From the NCBI GenBank assembly GCA_965649825.1, contig OZ287706.1, forward strand, positions 186,001-250,000: a stretch of 64,000 bases of DNA, given 5' to 3'. A program made the position numbers and the translations under genes. The notes under the pieces were generated by a model that was given only the letters and a program-made list of their open reading frames with translations, was not told where the DNA came from and ran no database searches. The DNA is from Penicillus capitatus. Its lineage: Eukaryota; Chlorophyta. Shown here in pieces: positions 10,785 through 21,660 of this stretch; position 1 is the first letter of the stretch; each line of letters opens with the position of its first letter.

Positions 10785-12283
10785 TTAGTTTGTGCTGGGT
10801 CCTCGGATTTTTTCGACGACGTGATTTGGTGCCTCGTCCAATTCTCCGGGCAACCAGTTGAAGAGCTGAGGTGGTGCATGATCTGCACAAACATACCGAC
10901 GCCTGTTAGCAGGGGATGCGATCGAAGCGCACAGACCTTTGCCGAAACGTGTGTTGGGGTCACGAAGTTCATCAAAGTATGGATGGGCCAGAGCCTCAAA
11001 GGCAGTGATACGTTGCTTTGGATTGTAAGTGAAGAATTTGGAGAGGAGATCGACAGCATTGGACGGAATATGCCTCTCCGTCATGCGAGAAAGCCATCTG
11101 GCCAATGGCTGGGATCGGATGTTCGGAAATTTAAGCTCGGTGTAGTGACGGTTCATGGCCACCATGTCTTCTCTACTCGGTGTGCCTAGCACTCTCACAA
11201 CTTGAACTAACTGATTCATACTGGTTTCGCCTATATGTCACACAAACAGATTTTTCTCACACATTTGTGGGTGGTGGTGGTTTACTAACTGACCTTGAAA
11301 CATTGGTCGTCCCGTCAATAGTTCAGCCATAACGCATCCTGTTGACCACATGTCAATGGCACAGGTGTATTCGGATGCTCCGAAAATGAGTTCTGGAGCC
11401 CGATAGTATCTGCGCATTGAATATGAGATGCGGTCAAAAGTGTGATCGATGATGTGACCTGGAGCAGATGTATGCAATGTTGGGTTCTCCTTTGACCAGT
11501 ACTTTTGCACTTCCAAAGTCACAAAAGAAGAGTTGTTGCCTTTCCAGGTCCAGAAGAAGATTTTGAGGTTTGATATCTCGATGGCAGATGCCCATAGAAT
11601 GCATGTAAGCCAGTCCTCTGCACATCTGATAGACGTACAATTTCACACATAGCAAGGGCACAGCCTGTTGGTTATTGTTGTAGTGACGGATCAAACGATG
11701 GACCGTATCTGGAACATAATCCAGAACCAAGTGTAAGTAAGACTCATTATCTTCAGCGTTAACGGTGAAGCAATGATGCAGCTTGATGATATTGGGATGA
11801 TTCACTAAACGCATGATTTGCAGCTCACGACTCTTGAATCGCTTGTCCAGTAAAACCTTCTTGATACCCACCTACACGCAGATCGTCCATTGTGTTAGGG
11901 GACAGGGTGCAGGAGAGGGCGATGAAGATACGTGTGCACCCGTGTCGACGCGGACGGCCTTGAAGACAGAGCCAAAAGAACCCGTTCCCGCCAGTTTGCA
12001 CGTGGTATAGCGTATCGTTTCATAGTTACCGCTCTCGTTGAGGATAACGACTTCGAACATCCATCGATTCTCGCTGGCATCCGAATGCAGCACGTGGCCC
12101 TCTGGAACCTACAATGACATTATGTACAGGGAGGACCTCGTGGGTGAAAGGGCACTACTGACCGTTTCCGCTTTTTCCGAAAGCGCCTGAAACTCCCTTA
12201 TCTTTTGATCCTTGACTTTCTGAGCGGCACGGCAGTGAGAGATGAGGGTTGGTGTGGTGGATGGTGGTTTGTGTTACTTTCAT
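10785..12283 (-). CDS. GSK3/shaggy-type protein kinase
   Basis: A CMGC-family Ser/Thr kinase of the GSK3 group. The first exon may be only MK, then [19 protein letters not shown] and VPEGH join before the catalytic core. Visible motifs: Gly-rich loop [16 protein letters not shown]-type lysine in VGIKKVLL, catalytic loop [20 protein letters not shown], and the GSK3 activation segment with its regulatory Tyr, [17 protein letters not shown]. The C-terminal tail [12 protein letters not shown] matches the family's PELFNF block. About six short introns; the one at 11410-11458 starts GTCACATCATC and carries TCACACTTTTGAC, and the next (about 11233-11295) carries GTGTGACATATAG. Family members act in signalling and cell fate; the substrate here is unknown. 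Confidence 0.9.
11410..11458 (-). repeat. Shared-motif intron in the GSK3-type gene
   Basis: A 49-nt intron between CSR and YYRAPE in the activation segment. It begins GTCACATCATCGATCACACT and so holds both half-motifs (TCACATCA and TCACACTTTT) in direct order. Confidence 0.8.
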
Positions 12284-12725
12284 GGATTCTTGTTGAGGTA
12301 TGAAACTAGAAGGCGCTGCTGTATCCTATCAGACACACTCTGTTGAGTTCAGCAGCGGTACGCGCACCGACTCGCGATGTTTCTCTCCGTCCTTTCTGAG
12401 AACTAGAGTCGTGCCGATCCTACCACGCTGTGCACGTCGGCGCGCAACTTTCTAGCGATGCTCGTTTTCCTTTACCCAAACCGCGAGGTTAAATGGAAGA
12501 AGAAAATCGCTCGGTCAGAGAAAAAATAAAACAAGAAAACAGACGCAGCGAATGGGATGGAAGAATGGTGCCTTGTTGACATGACCTGAGCATTTTCATG
12601 TCGCATCCGTCTCGCCGACGCCCGCAGTAAACGATCCATCTCTCCCTCGGATAACAGCGCCAAATCAAAACACCGCCCCTCAAATCTTCATCATTTCGCC
12701 CTGTCGACGCCATTTGTGCGCGAAA
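12284..12725. other. Divergent intergenic region
   Basis: Separates the minus-strand kinase gene from the plus-strand LisH gene, so it probably carries both promoters. I see no TATA box or other clear element, and no gene. Confidence 0.5.
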
Positions 12726-13839
12726 ATGGAAGGCGCAAACGACGGGCATCACGACCGCGTCGTCTTATCCTTGGTTCTACGCTTCCTACACGAATCTGGA
12801 TATGACCGTGCGTATTCCACCTTAACACACGAGGTCGCAGCAGCCGCGCGTTTAGAACAGGTCCTGAGGTGACGCCTTAGGTGCCAGCAGCACCGGCGTG
12901 CGACAAATGTCTGCTTGGATAGGTTGATGTGGCGGAAACGCTCTCCTTGAGCAACGTTGTCCGTGACTACACAACGCTCTACGCAGAGAAACATGGACAT
13001 CCACCTCAGATGACGACCCACCGTAGCGAATACAAACCTGTCGAGACGTTGCCTCCATCGCCTCCACCATCACAAGCGGCTTTGCAGCTCCGCCTTCGAC
13101 CAGAAACGATCGTCGGAACGACGAAGCTCTTTGGCACAACGAACACCGTTTCGCAAGTAGCTGACAGCGAAGAGTGACCGTATTGAATGCGAAGCGGGGC
13201 TTGCCTGCCTGCCTTCGTTTAGGAGGATTTTTTTCGCGTTCTCTGCGCCAATCACGCACTGGATCCCGTAAATCTCTTCTACATCGAACTCCCTCTCTCC
13301 TGTGCTCGGCGTTTTCGTCCCTCTCAGCTAACGCTGACATCTATCCAAGAGCATCTGTTATACGGATTGGTCGGGTGTGCCGATGTCGGCTGGCGTCTCA
13401 GCAGTGTCAGCCAAACCTCCCGTGCCATTCTCGAAGACAAGTCACTCTTTATGTCACACAATTATCATCAACTTATGTACTGCGCCTTAGGTATGGCATT
13501 ACCAAGAAAATGCTGCAGCTTTTCTTTAAGAATCGCTGCCAACAGAAGCAGCGACGCAAGAGAAAGAAACCCGAAAAAGACGAGTCACGTGGCCCCCTGG
13601 ATCAGGATCCGGCACATCGCGAACTGCTGGAGAGTTTTCCACCGATTGCCCCGGCACCAGCTTCCGATCTCCTCCACGTCAATTCCTTACTCGAGATGGT
13701 GAAAGGGGAGGAATTCGATGGATCATCTTCCGATGTGCAGCACCACGTACCCACATCGTTGATGAATCCTCAGGCACTCGAAACCTATACCCCTGCTGCA
13801 CATCTCGCCTCTTCGACGACTCCTGCACAGCTGCCTTAA
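12726..13839 (+). CDS. LisH-domain protein of unknown function
   Basis: Exon 1 starts MEGANDGHHDRVV and carries a LisH motif (LRFLHESGYDRAYSTLTHE), a dimerisation helix found in centrosomal, microtubule and E3-ligase proteins. Introns at about 12861-12925, about 13157-13221 and 13441-13490 join it to VDVAETLSLSNVVRDY, EDFFRVLCANHALDPV and then YGITKKMLQLFFKN. A basic stretch follows (CQQKQRRKRKKPEK), and the C-terminus is Pro/Ser rich. I do not recognise the part after the LisH motif. The intron at 13441 begins GTCACTCTTTATGTCACAC, a clear member of the shared intron family. Confidence 0.7.
13441..13490 (+). repeat. Shared-motif intron in the LisH gene
   Basis: A 50-nt intron beginning GTCACTCTTTATGTCACACA and ending CGCCTTAG. 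Splicing joins RAILEDK to YGITKK. Confidence 0.75.
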
Positions 13840-13896
13840 TACAATGCCATTAAATCGCATTGGACATAAGAATTGACACGCCATTGTGTAGAGAAG

Positions 13897-15005
13897 ATGA
13901 CCACACCGAGTGGCACCACGCGTCACCATGCGCTTGCTATCAAAACAAATGACGGCCGGGAGTCGGACTTCGATTTTCTGGCCGAACCGCCGGGTTACCA
14001 ACGTCACCTGATTCCGTTTAAGTGGGTGTTTCGCATTGCCATATTTGTCGTCCTCATCTCTCTCCTCGTCCTCGTCGTACGCATCGTCCTACGCCAATGG
14101 CGAAGACGAGACGCCGCATCGTAGATTGTGGACCTGAGCAAAACGCCGGACGATAAGTCGAATACGGCCGATGCGCTGAACGCGGCAAAATGCTTTTACA
14201 TTGTGGGTGGAGGCAAATTACCTGAGGGCGGAACTCTCGCCACGGATGACCTTCTCAGCTTCTCCTGTCTCAACTACTATCGCCATTACTTCGGAGACGT
14301 TCGTTTTTCATCCCACGGGTCATCGCTGGTGACGGGATGGGTGTGTAGGAAGGACAATACCAACAAGATACCGAAAGAGCCATTGCTGACGGGAAACGTC
14401 TCTTGAAGGATGTGGCGTATCAGAAGATGGTGGTCTTTGATATCGACGAGACAGCCCTGTCCAATATGCCTTTCTTAAAAACCCATGATTTCGCCCCGAC
14501 AGCAGAAGAGAGAAGAGAGTGGAACATTGGAGGCAAATCTCCGGCCATCGCTGCCACACTGCAATACTACAAAGCAAGAACGCGTCATCTGCCATTCACC
14601 GTACAGCCTGTGTGATCTATGGACAGGATCTGAGATCGCACGGATACGCGATCGCTTTCATCACAGGGCGCAATGAAAACGCGAGAAGCAGCACAGAAAG
14701 GAACCTCAAAGGCGCTGGATATGGAAGCAAATGTGCAACGTGCGATGTCTCGCTCTATAGATTGGCCTTCGGCATGCGTTTACAGGAGTCCTCCAAGCAC
14801 CGATGATATCTGCTATGAGCGCCTGATCATGCGCAAGGATGATTATCGCGATGCAATGGTCTACAAGAGCGCTGAGCGGAAGAAGCTGATGGATGAGGGA
14901 TTCGATATTGTGGGAGGTGTAGGGGATCAGTGGTCAGATCTGCTGGGCACCGATCGACCTCTTACGGTTATCAAAATGCCGAATCCCATCTATTTCATTC
15001 CCTGA
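13897..15005 (+). CDS. Membrane-anchored HAD acid phosphatase (class B-like)
   Basis: A type II membrane protein with a C-terminal HAD phosphatase domain. After MTTPSGTTRHH comes one TM helix (WVFRIAIFVVLISLLVLV), then the lumenal or outer domain. HAD motifs: I, MVVFDIDETALSN (the nucleophile and acid Asp pair); II, AIAFITGRNE; III, basic residues in MRKDDYRDAMVYKSAERKKL; IV, VGGVGDQWSDLLG. NYYRHYFGD upstream is typical of plant and bacterial acid phosphatase/vegetative-storage-protein relatives. Introns at about 14072-14122, 14303-14349, 14574-14626 (a GC-AG intron after LQYYK) and about 14742-14789. Start chosen at the ATG that leaves a short cytosolic tail before the TM helix. Confidence 0.8.
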
Positions 15006-15305
15006 CATTACACAACCTCACTCTTTTGACAGAAACCTTTTTCTTCGAAATCAGAACATAGTACAATGAGGTCATGTTGCTGTTGCTGTTGAATAACATC
15101 GGTCTCAACAAACACTGTTCGTCAGATGAAGCTCGCCCTTTACTCCCAAAGGGCATTCCCATCGGGTATGCATCCGTTGGATTTATGGATCGGTTTTAAG
15201 TCATGAAAGAAAACCTAAGGCGAATTATTGCGTGTGTTGAGGGGATGATGCATTAAATCCCCAGCAATCGTCGAACAAAACTCTCCGGAGGTGCCTAGAG
15301 CAGGA
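15006..15305. other. Convergent 3' intergenic space
   Basis: About 300 bp between the convergent phosphatase and kinase genes. Nothing recognisable was found apart from a short GCTGTT run at about 15080. Confidence 0.5.
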
Positions 15306-16692
15306 TCAGAGTGAGCAGAGCGCCTTTGGTGCGGGAAAGGCTGTTCTTGCCGCTTCTTTGAGTTCTGTCACGATATCACTCAGTTCCGTGACGATCCAGT
15401 CAAAAGAGGGACGTTGCGATGGATCAAATTTCAGAACCCTGTCCAGCAAAGTATTGAGTCGCGGATGAATATCGCGCGGAAAAGACGGCTTCAGTTTTCC
15501 CTCGCTGACACCCACAGCAACCTGCACCGGCGTCAAATAGTTTCCTTGATAGGGCAGACTCTTCATCACCAGGCACCTATTAAGTCAACATCGAGATGAA
15601 AAGAGTGATGTCACACTTTGGTAATGAGTTCGCATGTGAGGACACCCCAGCTCCAGACATCCGTCGATGTATGATAGGTCTCGTGTTTGATCATTTCTGG
15701 TGACATGTAAACGTATGTGCCTGTCTCGCCCGTCAATGAGGCAATGCCTTCTGGATTCATGCGTCGTGCCAGACCAAAATCTCCGATTCTCGCTGTGCCG
15801 TTGTCGTCCATAAAAATGTTGCTCGGCTTCAGATCACGGTGCACGATGGCCGGCTGACATTTTGAACAGGCTTCCATTCCCTGTGCCACATCGAGGGCAC
15901 GTTCCAGTCGTGTCAGCAGCGATCTGGGCTTGGCCTTGTCTCCGTGAAGCCAAGCGGCCAATGTTCCACCCGACATGTACTCGCAGATCAGCCAGCAGCG
16001 CTCGGGTCGTTCCAAACAGGCACCGACGAAAGGAAGGATGTTTGGGTGACGGAGAGCAGATAGGGCCTCAATCTCACGAAAAAAACTAACTTGGTCTTGA
16101 CAGCTCTCCACACGAACACACTTGACACAGACTCGGGCCCCGTGCCATTTCGCTAGATGTGTCTTCCCGAACATCCCTTCCCCTAAGACGTCCATAAGAG
16201 TGACCTGTGGTCAAAGAGTGAGATTCGGTGGAAAGAGTGCGTGATGACTTCGGAGGAGGAAATGAACCAACTGGCAATGAGGCCACGTTCGACGAGTGAA
16301 GAGACCAAAACGCCGTCGCGTTTGAAATCGTCCTCGGAAATGTTGCTCGTTATCTCTTGGCAGATTTTCTGCAGCTCCTCGGTGTCCACTTCCGTCCCAA
16401 ATGGCGTCATCTCTCGGCGGCATTTCTGCAACGTCTCTGTCAGCAACGCAGAGCGTCGTCGCCAAGCTTCCTTCTCTTTCTTCATCGTGGCCAGCTGATC
16501 CGTCAGCTCCTCCACTTTCGCATCGAGATGCTTGTTCACATCTCTGTACGTCTGTATAAGCAACTGCAGGTCTCCTGGACTGCAGAATTCCGTGAGATGG
16601 AGGATGGTGTGGGTCTGTTTACGAGTGGTTTTGTAACATGGGCGACTGCGAAGGCGAGGAAGAAGCGTGGACGTCGTTGCCTTTATCGCCAT
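15306..16692 (-). CDS. TKL-family protein kinase with N-terminal coiled coil
   Basis: The N-terminal exon (16692 to about 16249) encodes a predicted coiled coil (DVNKHLDAKVEELTDQLATM and following) with no signal peptide. Intron GTCATCACGCACTCTTTCC at about 16206-16249 joins ...WFISSSE to VTLMDVLGEGMFGKTHLAKW, the Gly-rich loop. Kinase motifs: VCVKCV (Lys), HRDLKPSNIFMD, IGDFGLA, a GTYVYMSPEM activation segment, and a C-lobe ending DPSQRPSFDWIVTEL. The intron 15561-15616 begins GTGTGACATCACTCTTTTC and joins ELITK to SLPYQGNY. The sequence looks most like the Dictyostelium/plant TKL (Raf-like) group. The N-terminus may extend further upstream, because a start at 16692 leaves a poorly conserved lead. 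Confidence 0.8.
15561..15616 (-). repeat. Shared-motif intron in the TKL kinase gene
   Basis: A 56-nt intron beginning GTGTGACATCACTCTTTTC. This places the complete TGACATCACTCTTTT half-motif directly at the 5' splice site. Confidence 0.75.
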
Positions 16693-16959
16693 TGTCTATA
16701 CAAACAGAGTTCGGTCGTGGCGGCGTCGAAGTGTCGTCCCGGATGCCATCATCTATCCCGTCGGCCATTGGACGTTACAAAACGAACCCGCGAACGCAGA
16801 GCGTCAGAACATGACGTCACATCACTCTTTGGTTAGGAAAAGCGTCTCATTGATTGAGATCGTCCAGTACATTATCAATCTCGGCGTCGAGTGCCCAAGC
16901 TTGACGAGAGAGGATCCCTTCGTCACCCGATGCCACCACAGGACGCGCAGGAAGCGGCA

Positions 16960-17469
16960 CTAGGAACCACAATGGTGCGCAATGCACTGTGTAGAGACTA
17001 GGTAACTTGGCAGAGGTTCGAGGGATGCGGCCGTGCGTTGACGGTACTGACGCAAGAGATCCTTCGCCAAAGTGTGACCAGGGCAGACCGACAGGAGCTT
17101 ATACCTGGCACTCCTTGCTCTGACCCAGTTTTGCAATTCTCTGGACAAAGTCTTCGAAGGACCCGATGGGAAAAAACTTCTTCCGCCATTGGTCGTACAG
17201 ACTGAGCAGCACGCTCATATCGTGTCCCTCGTGTCCAACGCCGCGCACGTTGGATGCAAAAGAGCGTTGAAAATTGACGTAGATATCTTCCAGTCCAAGA
17301 TTCGGATTCTACACAGCATCGTCCTCCGTGGCGACATCTTGAAACGCACGTTTGGCACTCGAAGCTGTTCGATCGTCAGCTTGGGACGTGGCTTCCGCGT
17401 CGAGATGCGTTCGGCATTGTCCGTCTTCGTCGTCGTCGGCGCCGTCGGAACAGATGACGTCTCTTGCAT
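16960..17469 (-). CDS. Tipin/Swi3/Csm3-family fork-protection protein
   Basis: A small protein of the TIMELESS-interacting family, which with Timeless/Tof1 stabilises stalled replication forks and activates the S-phase checkpoint. Motifs: the family-defining RKPRPKLTIEQL, a helical core, then SLYDQWRKKFFPIGSFEDFV, matching the Y-x-W-x-x-x-x-F-P-x-x-x-F-x-D-F signature. Two introns: one at about 17312-17358, and 17047-17104, which contains GGTCACACTTTGGC. The last exon adds YRQRTAASLEPLPSY and stops at 16960. Start is the first ATG in frame (MQETSSVP). It lies 187 bp from the divergent Nudix gene and probably shares a bidirectional promoter with it. Confidence 0.75.
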
Positions 17470-17655
17470 CGTTGCGTCCAAAGGAATGTCATCTGAGGCA
17501 TTAACCGAATGCAGGCCCTGCGTGGTGGCTGTCGCCTACAGCGATATCTCCGCCATGCGCGTTGCTGGGCGTCATTGCCTTCTACGAGAAAGCGCCTGAG
17601 AGATGGAAGCTGCTGCGAAGCGACGGGTGTCGGTAGAGGAGCAATCCGTCGCAAC

Positions 17656-18359
17656 ATGGTCTGCCAGGCCACTCGTGTGGTTTTCTGTCGCGAGTGTGGA
17701 TATACGTTGACGAAACAGATTCCTCCAGATGACACAAGGGAACGCTTCGTCTGCCCTCGATGCGGCTACATCGAATATCACAATCCCAAAATTGTATCAC
17801 ACATTTCTCACTCTTTTGTCATGAAACGTCTCATCAGGTTGTGGGATGCGTCGTGGAGCATGAGGATCGCATTTTGCTCTGCTCTAGAGGCATTGACCCA
17901 TGCAAGGGGCTGTGGACATTGCCGGCCGGATATTTAGAAATCGGAGAATCGACGGCATCTGGCGCGGCGCGCGAGACACTTGAAGAAGCCAATGCGAAGG
18001 TGTCGGTACAGTCCATGCTTTCTATGTTTGATGTCCCCATCATTGGGCAATGTCACATCTACTATCGGGCGACATTGGAATCGCCCTTTCATTTCTCTCC
18101 TGGACCCGAAACGCTGCACACCGAACTCATCAAACCGGAAGAGATCGATTTTGGCAAGGTAGAAATCGACAATGGCGTGCGAAAGTGTGATCACGTAATG
18201 CAGATTGCGTTCACGACCGTCATGGAAACGATCAAAGCTTACACCAGCGATCGTCAATCTGGCCAATATCGATTTCACCATGGAGTGATTGTCCGAAAAG
18301 CAGACGCATTGCCGAACGATGCCTCGGGATACAAACTCGAAAACTACACCGTCCAATAA
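17656..18359 (+). CDS. Nudix hydrolase with N-terminal zinc ribbon
   Basis: Hydrolyses nucleoside diphosphates linked to another group (X); the substrate is not known. The N-terminus holds a zinc ribbon (CRECGYTL and CPRCGYIEYHNPK) like that in NudC-type and related Nudix proteins. The Nudix box is GYLEIGESTASGAARETLEE, matching G-x5-E-x7-R-E-x2-E-E with Ala for the final Gly position. Introns: 17794-17837, beginning GTATCACACATTTCTCACTC, and a 45-nt intron at about 18158-18202 that contains AAGTGTGATCACG. The second is a multiple of three and has no stop, so retention would insert 15 residues. An earlier in-frame start (17509) would add a basic lead that could be a targeting peptide. Confidence 0.85.
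17794..17837 (+). repeat. Shared-motif intron in the Nudix gene
   Basis: A 44-nt intron beginning GTATCACACATTTCTCACTC and containing CTCACTCTTTTGTCATG, ending ATCAG. Splicing joins YHNPKI to VVGCVVEHEDR, the normal Nudix sequence. Confidence 0.75.
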
Positions 18360-18624
18360 CGCACTCTTCAATTCTTACTCAATCCCTCACTCTTCTTACT
18401 CACTCTCTCACTCTTCTCAAAGTATTCCTACTTTGCACGACTTGAGTGTAGTATATCCTTGCAGAGGTGATCACACTTTCAGGGGGGCAGCAAAGATGTA
18501 GTAGCCGCTTCCGACGCCGATACTGTTGCAGTGTATCGACTGGAATGAAAGGAGGTAGAGATGGTTACCAGCACGCCAGGAGGAAGTGATATCTCATGTG
18601 TCTTCGGTAAAACATCTTCGCACG

Positions 18625-19275
18625 ATGATCATTCGCGTTTTTCGTTCACCAGCAATGCGCTGCGTCAAGCGCGTCAGTCTGAGGCGTCTTTGGCGGCCGG
18701 GGCGTTTTCGGTCGGCGCGACTGCCGTGGGAATTCGGTTTCCAACTCAACGAGCGTTATCTCAAATGGAACGACAGTGCCCAAGCGCAGCTCGTCAAACT
18801 TGTCGTGCAGGATAAACTGCAGCTGTCGAGAGCGCAGCTTCAGATGCGTCTGAATGAACTTACAGTCATTCTGCCAGATCTGACCGAGAGATTAGATACC
18901 TTAACGGTGCCCCTTCTATCCGACCTCCTGCGCGATCCAGAAGAGATCGCCAACAGAGTTCTATTACTTAAGACGCTGTTACCCAATCTCAACCTGGGCC
19001 ACGCTGTTCGGCGCTACCCTGAACTCGTCGCCTGTCATACCGAATCCGAATTGCAGGAACACGTCGACCGACTGCGAGACGCCTTTCATGGCGATGCCTT
19101 CCAAGTCGGTGAACTGCTCACCAAAGAGCCGCGCTGTTTGAAGGTCGATATCGACGAGGTGCTTAAGGAAGTCCAACGACTCATGCCAGACTGCCCCGAT
19201 CCTATGGAGCTGTTCAAGCGCGACCCTGGCCAGTTCCTGTCGATGGAGCAGATGGGCTTGGAGTCAACGAATTGA
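18625..19275 (+). CDS. Helical, possibly mTERF-like organellar protein
   Basis: An uninterrupted frame of about 216 codons. The first 35 residues are basic and free of acids (MIIRVFRSPAMRCVKRVSLR and onward), which suggests import into a mitochondrion or plastid. The rest is all helical with repeated Pro-containing units (LLKTLLPNLNLGHAVRRYPE; LLTKEPRCLKVDIDEVLKE; LMPDCPDPMELFKRDPGQFL) that resemble mTERF-type repeats with P at unit starts. I cannot confirm the family. Between the Nudix gene and this start, 18360-18480 holds a CT-rich run of CACTCTT units and one orphan GTGATCACACTTTC motif at about 18467. Confidence 0.5.
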   Translation: MIIRVFRSPAMRCVKRVSLRRLWRPGRFRSARLPWEFGFQLNERYLKWNDSAQAQLVKLVVQDKLQLSRAQLQMRLNELTVILPDLTERLDTLTVPLLSDLLRDPEEIANRVLLLKTLLPNLNLGHAVRRYPELVACHTESELQEHVDRLRDAFHGDAFQVGELLTKEPRCLKVDIDEVLKEVQRLMPDCPDPMELFKRDPGQFLSMEQMGLESTN

Positions 19276-19308
19276 GTGAGAGACGATCGAAAGCGGCAGA
19301 GATTTGCA

Positions 19309-21490
19309 TTATTGACGTGACAGACATTCTTTGTAAGTGTACGGAATTGTGTAATCCGCTTTGCAGACTCCAGAGCAGGCAGTTTCAAAGTATCCAATAC
19401 AGCGGTCTTCGACAGATGGTCCCCTGTTGAGACAACCCTTGGGCGTGCAGCACAGACGGGCTTCGTGCATGTACTCGACTTCGAGTCCCAAGAGCCAGAC
19501 ACCTGAAAAGCACACCGTCAGCGATCGTCACAGAAAAGAGCAATGCGTCTACCTACAGAGACGTCGTCATTCGCATAGAAATGCATGACGTCGGCGTTTT
19601 GGGCGAGGTAACGTGCCACGAGTTGTGAGACGCCGAGCAGCTGGCGATGCGCATGACGGGGATAGTTCGCTTTGCGTTCGCTTCCCTGTGCATCACCAAA
19701 TTTCCAGTGCTCTGGTTCGTGCCACTTCTGCCGGGCACTGCGCACCACTTCTCCTGATTTCATACATCCCTAACACAGGCAGACCGACAACCCTTTGACA
19801 CTCCATCTTCGCAAACGGCAGCAAAGAGACCATGTAGAGATTGCCTTTGACTTTAAGCGGCGTCAAGAACGCGGCGAGGGCATCGATATCGATCACGGTG
19901 TCTTTGTCGGCCTATCATACCAAGACGACATTCTGGCGGCACTCGATGACAACAGGTAGGTGACTTTGAACACGAAGTCGACATCGTATGCAAAGGCGAC
20001 GGCAGAAAAGAAGGCCAATGTCTTTTTGGCGGGGTCCTCGAAGCCTCGCATGTCGACAACGAGAATATCACCATGACGGTCTTTCTCTTCCCGAATCGCC
20101 TTCATCTCTTTCTCTGTCATCCAATCACTGCCCGAAGAGCGACCCGATGGAGGAGAGGAGAAAGCAGAATGTGTTTACTTCTTGCCGATGACAAAACGAA
20201 TGATGATCCCTTTCGCTTCGGCCGTGCGGTTCAACTCCGCTCCCTGCGGAAACCAAGCACGGCGTTGAACATCGCGGCTGTGGATGTCGTTGGGGTTGGA
20301 GATGAGCCCAACGAACGCCAGGTATTTATTATCCGTCTTCGGTTTGGAAAACGTATGCACCAGTTCCGTCTTGATCACTTTCTGTGGAAGAGGAAACAAA
20401 TGATATGTGATGTTCGGCGTCGCAGACCAGACCTGCCAGATCCCTCTTGTGTGCAGCTGTTCGTAGAGCGCAGCGACTTGGGCATTGCGTGCGCGAATAA
20501 CGGCGTCTTTACGCTTGACGGCATCACTCAGTCCAGGTGTCGTCGACGATTCCACAAATCTCTGTGGAGATGAATTGAGTTCTTTTCGCCACAGGCCATC
20601 GCCACTGTACACAAACGCCCGTAACTGTCATCCACGCATCCTCAGTCGCACGCAGCGTCAATAGAGATGGGTGTGTGCACGTGATAGAGCCCTTCATTGA
20701 GTCGTGGCATCTGGAATTTGAACGCAACGTTGCGCACATCCTCGTCATCCTTGCCAATGTTCGCCGGTCCTGCGCAGATGCGATCGACGAGGGGATGCTG
20801 CGCACGGCCTTCCGTGAAGATACTCCCGATGAGAACTTCGTTCACAAAGAACTTGACTTGAAGAGAGACATCTTGACTCCCCTTATGACACGCCCATCCC
20901 GAGATAAAACCGTCTTCGATCAGATCGACTTGACCCAGAATCGGTGGCATACGCGAATCATCCTCATCCACACCCACTACGGCAACAAGAGTGTCTCCAG
21001 AGATGCGCCTTCGATGACTAATCACTGCCTGTCTGGATGTTCTCGTCATCGAGGCGTATCATCTGTTCTCCGGTGGGCAGATCTTCGAGATGAGCAGGTT
21101 GGACGTTGATGAAAGGCACTTCCAAGATGCTCGTCTCTTCGGCAGGGGTCTTTTCGCAGCGACTGGTGAGATTCTTCAAATCGCCAAGGCGTTGGATGCC
21201 AGCCTCGTTCAGGGTCTGCCGAATGTGATTGCGTTCGCTTGTCACGACCTGCAGCTGGTTTTGCTGTAGACGATAGCACGTCACATCACGTGAGAGAGGT
21301 GTGGAGAGATTTACCAGATAAGTGATTTCGCGGGTCAGGCGCGAAAGCCTGCAGAAAGGTCAACCTTGTCGAGACACAATGCGCTTGGGATATCTTACCG
21401 TTCTCCAACGAAGACCGTCGCGACGAGGCTGACGAAAATGAGCACGAGGGGAGAGAAGCCATTTCCTCGACCGTTATTTCCAGTCGCCAT
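19309..21490 (-). CDS. GT31-type glycosyltransferase, type II Golgi membrane protein
   Basis: A short cytosolic N-terminus and one TM helix (SPLVLIFVSLVATVFVGE) are followed by a coiled stem (LSRLTREITYLQNQLQVV). An inserted module at about 20690-20990 (GQVDLIEDGFISGWACHKG and onward) resembles the accessory GWA modules attached to some bacterial glycosyltransferases. The GT31 catalytic domain follows: LAFVGLISNPNDIHSRDVQR, RHGDILVVDM, DFVFKADKDTVIDID (DxD-like), KWHEPEHWKFGD, YPRHAHRQLLG and FYANDDVSVGVWLLGLEVE. At least eight introns of 49-62 nt; the one at 21264-21314 contains CACGTGATGTGACGTG. The Cys-rich C-terminus ends at 19309. GT31 enzymes add beta-1,3-linked sugars to glycans in the Golgi. 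Confidence 0.85.
21264..21314 (-). repeat. Shared-motif intron in the GT31 gene
   Basis: A 51-nt intron between TREITYL and QNQLQVV. It contains TCTCACGTGATGTGACGTGC, the complement-orientation half of the motif. Confidence 0.75.
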
Positions 21491-21660
21491 AAAGGGAACA
21501 AAGAATCGTCAATTATCGCACGTCCAGTGCCCACTATCTACTGTAACGCTTTCAAACGTCCCATCACCATCATCGTGCACACATTCCTGTCATCCGATCA
21601 ACCGAGAGCAAAGAGACCCCCACGAGACACATCCCATAAACGTGCTCCAATGCCGATCCT

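Noticed and set aside
17376-17735. A 119-codon minus-strand Arg-rich frame
   Set aside because: It lies across the Tipin/Nudix promoter and the zinc-ribbon exon, in a different frame from both supported genes, with low-complexity Arg runs.
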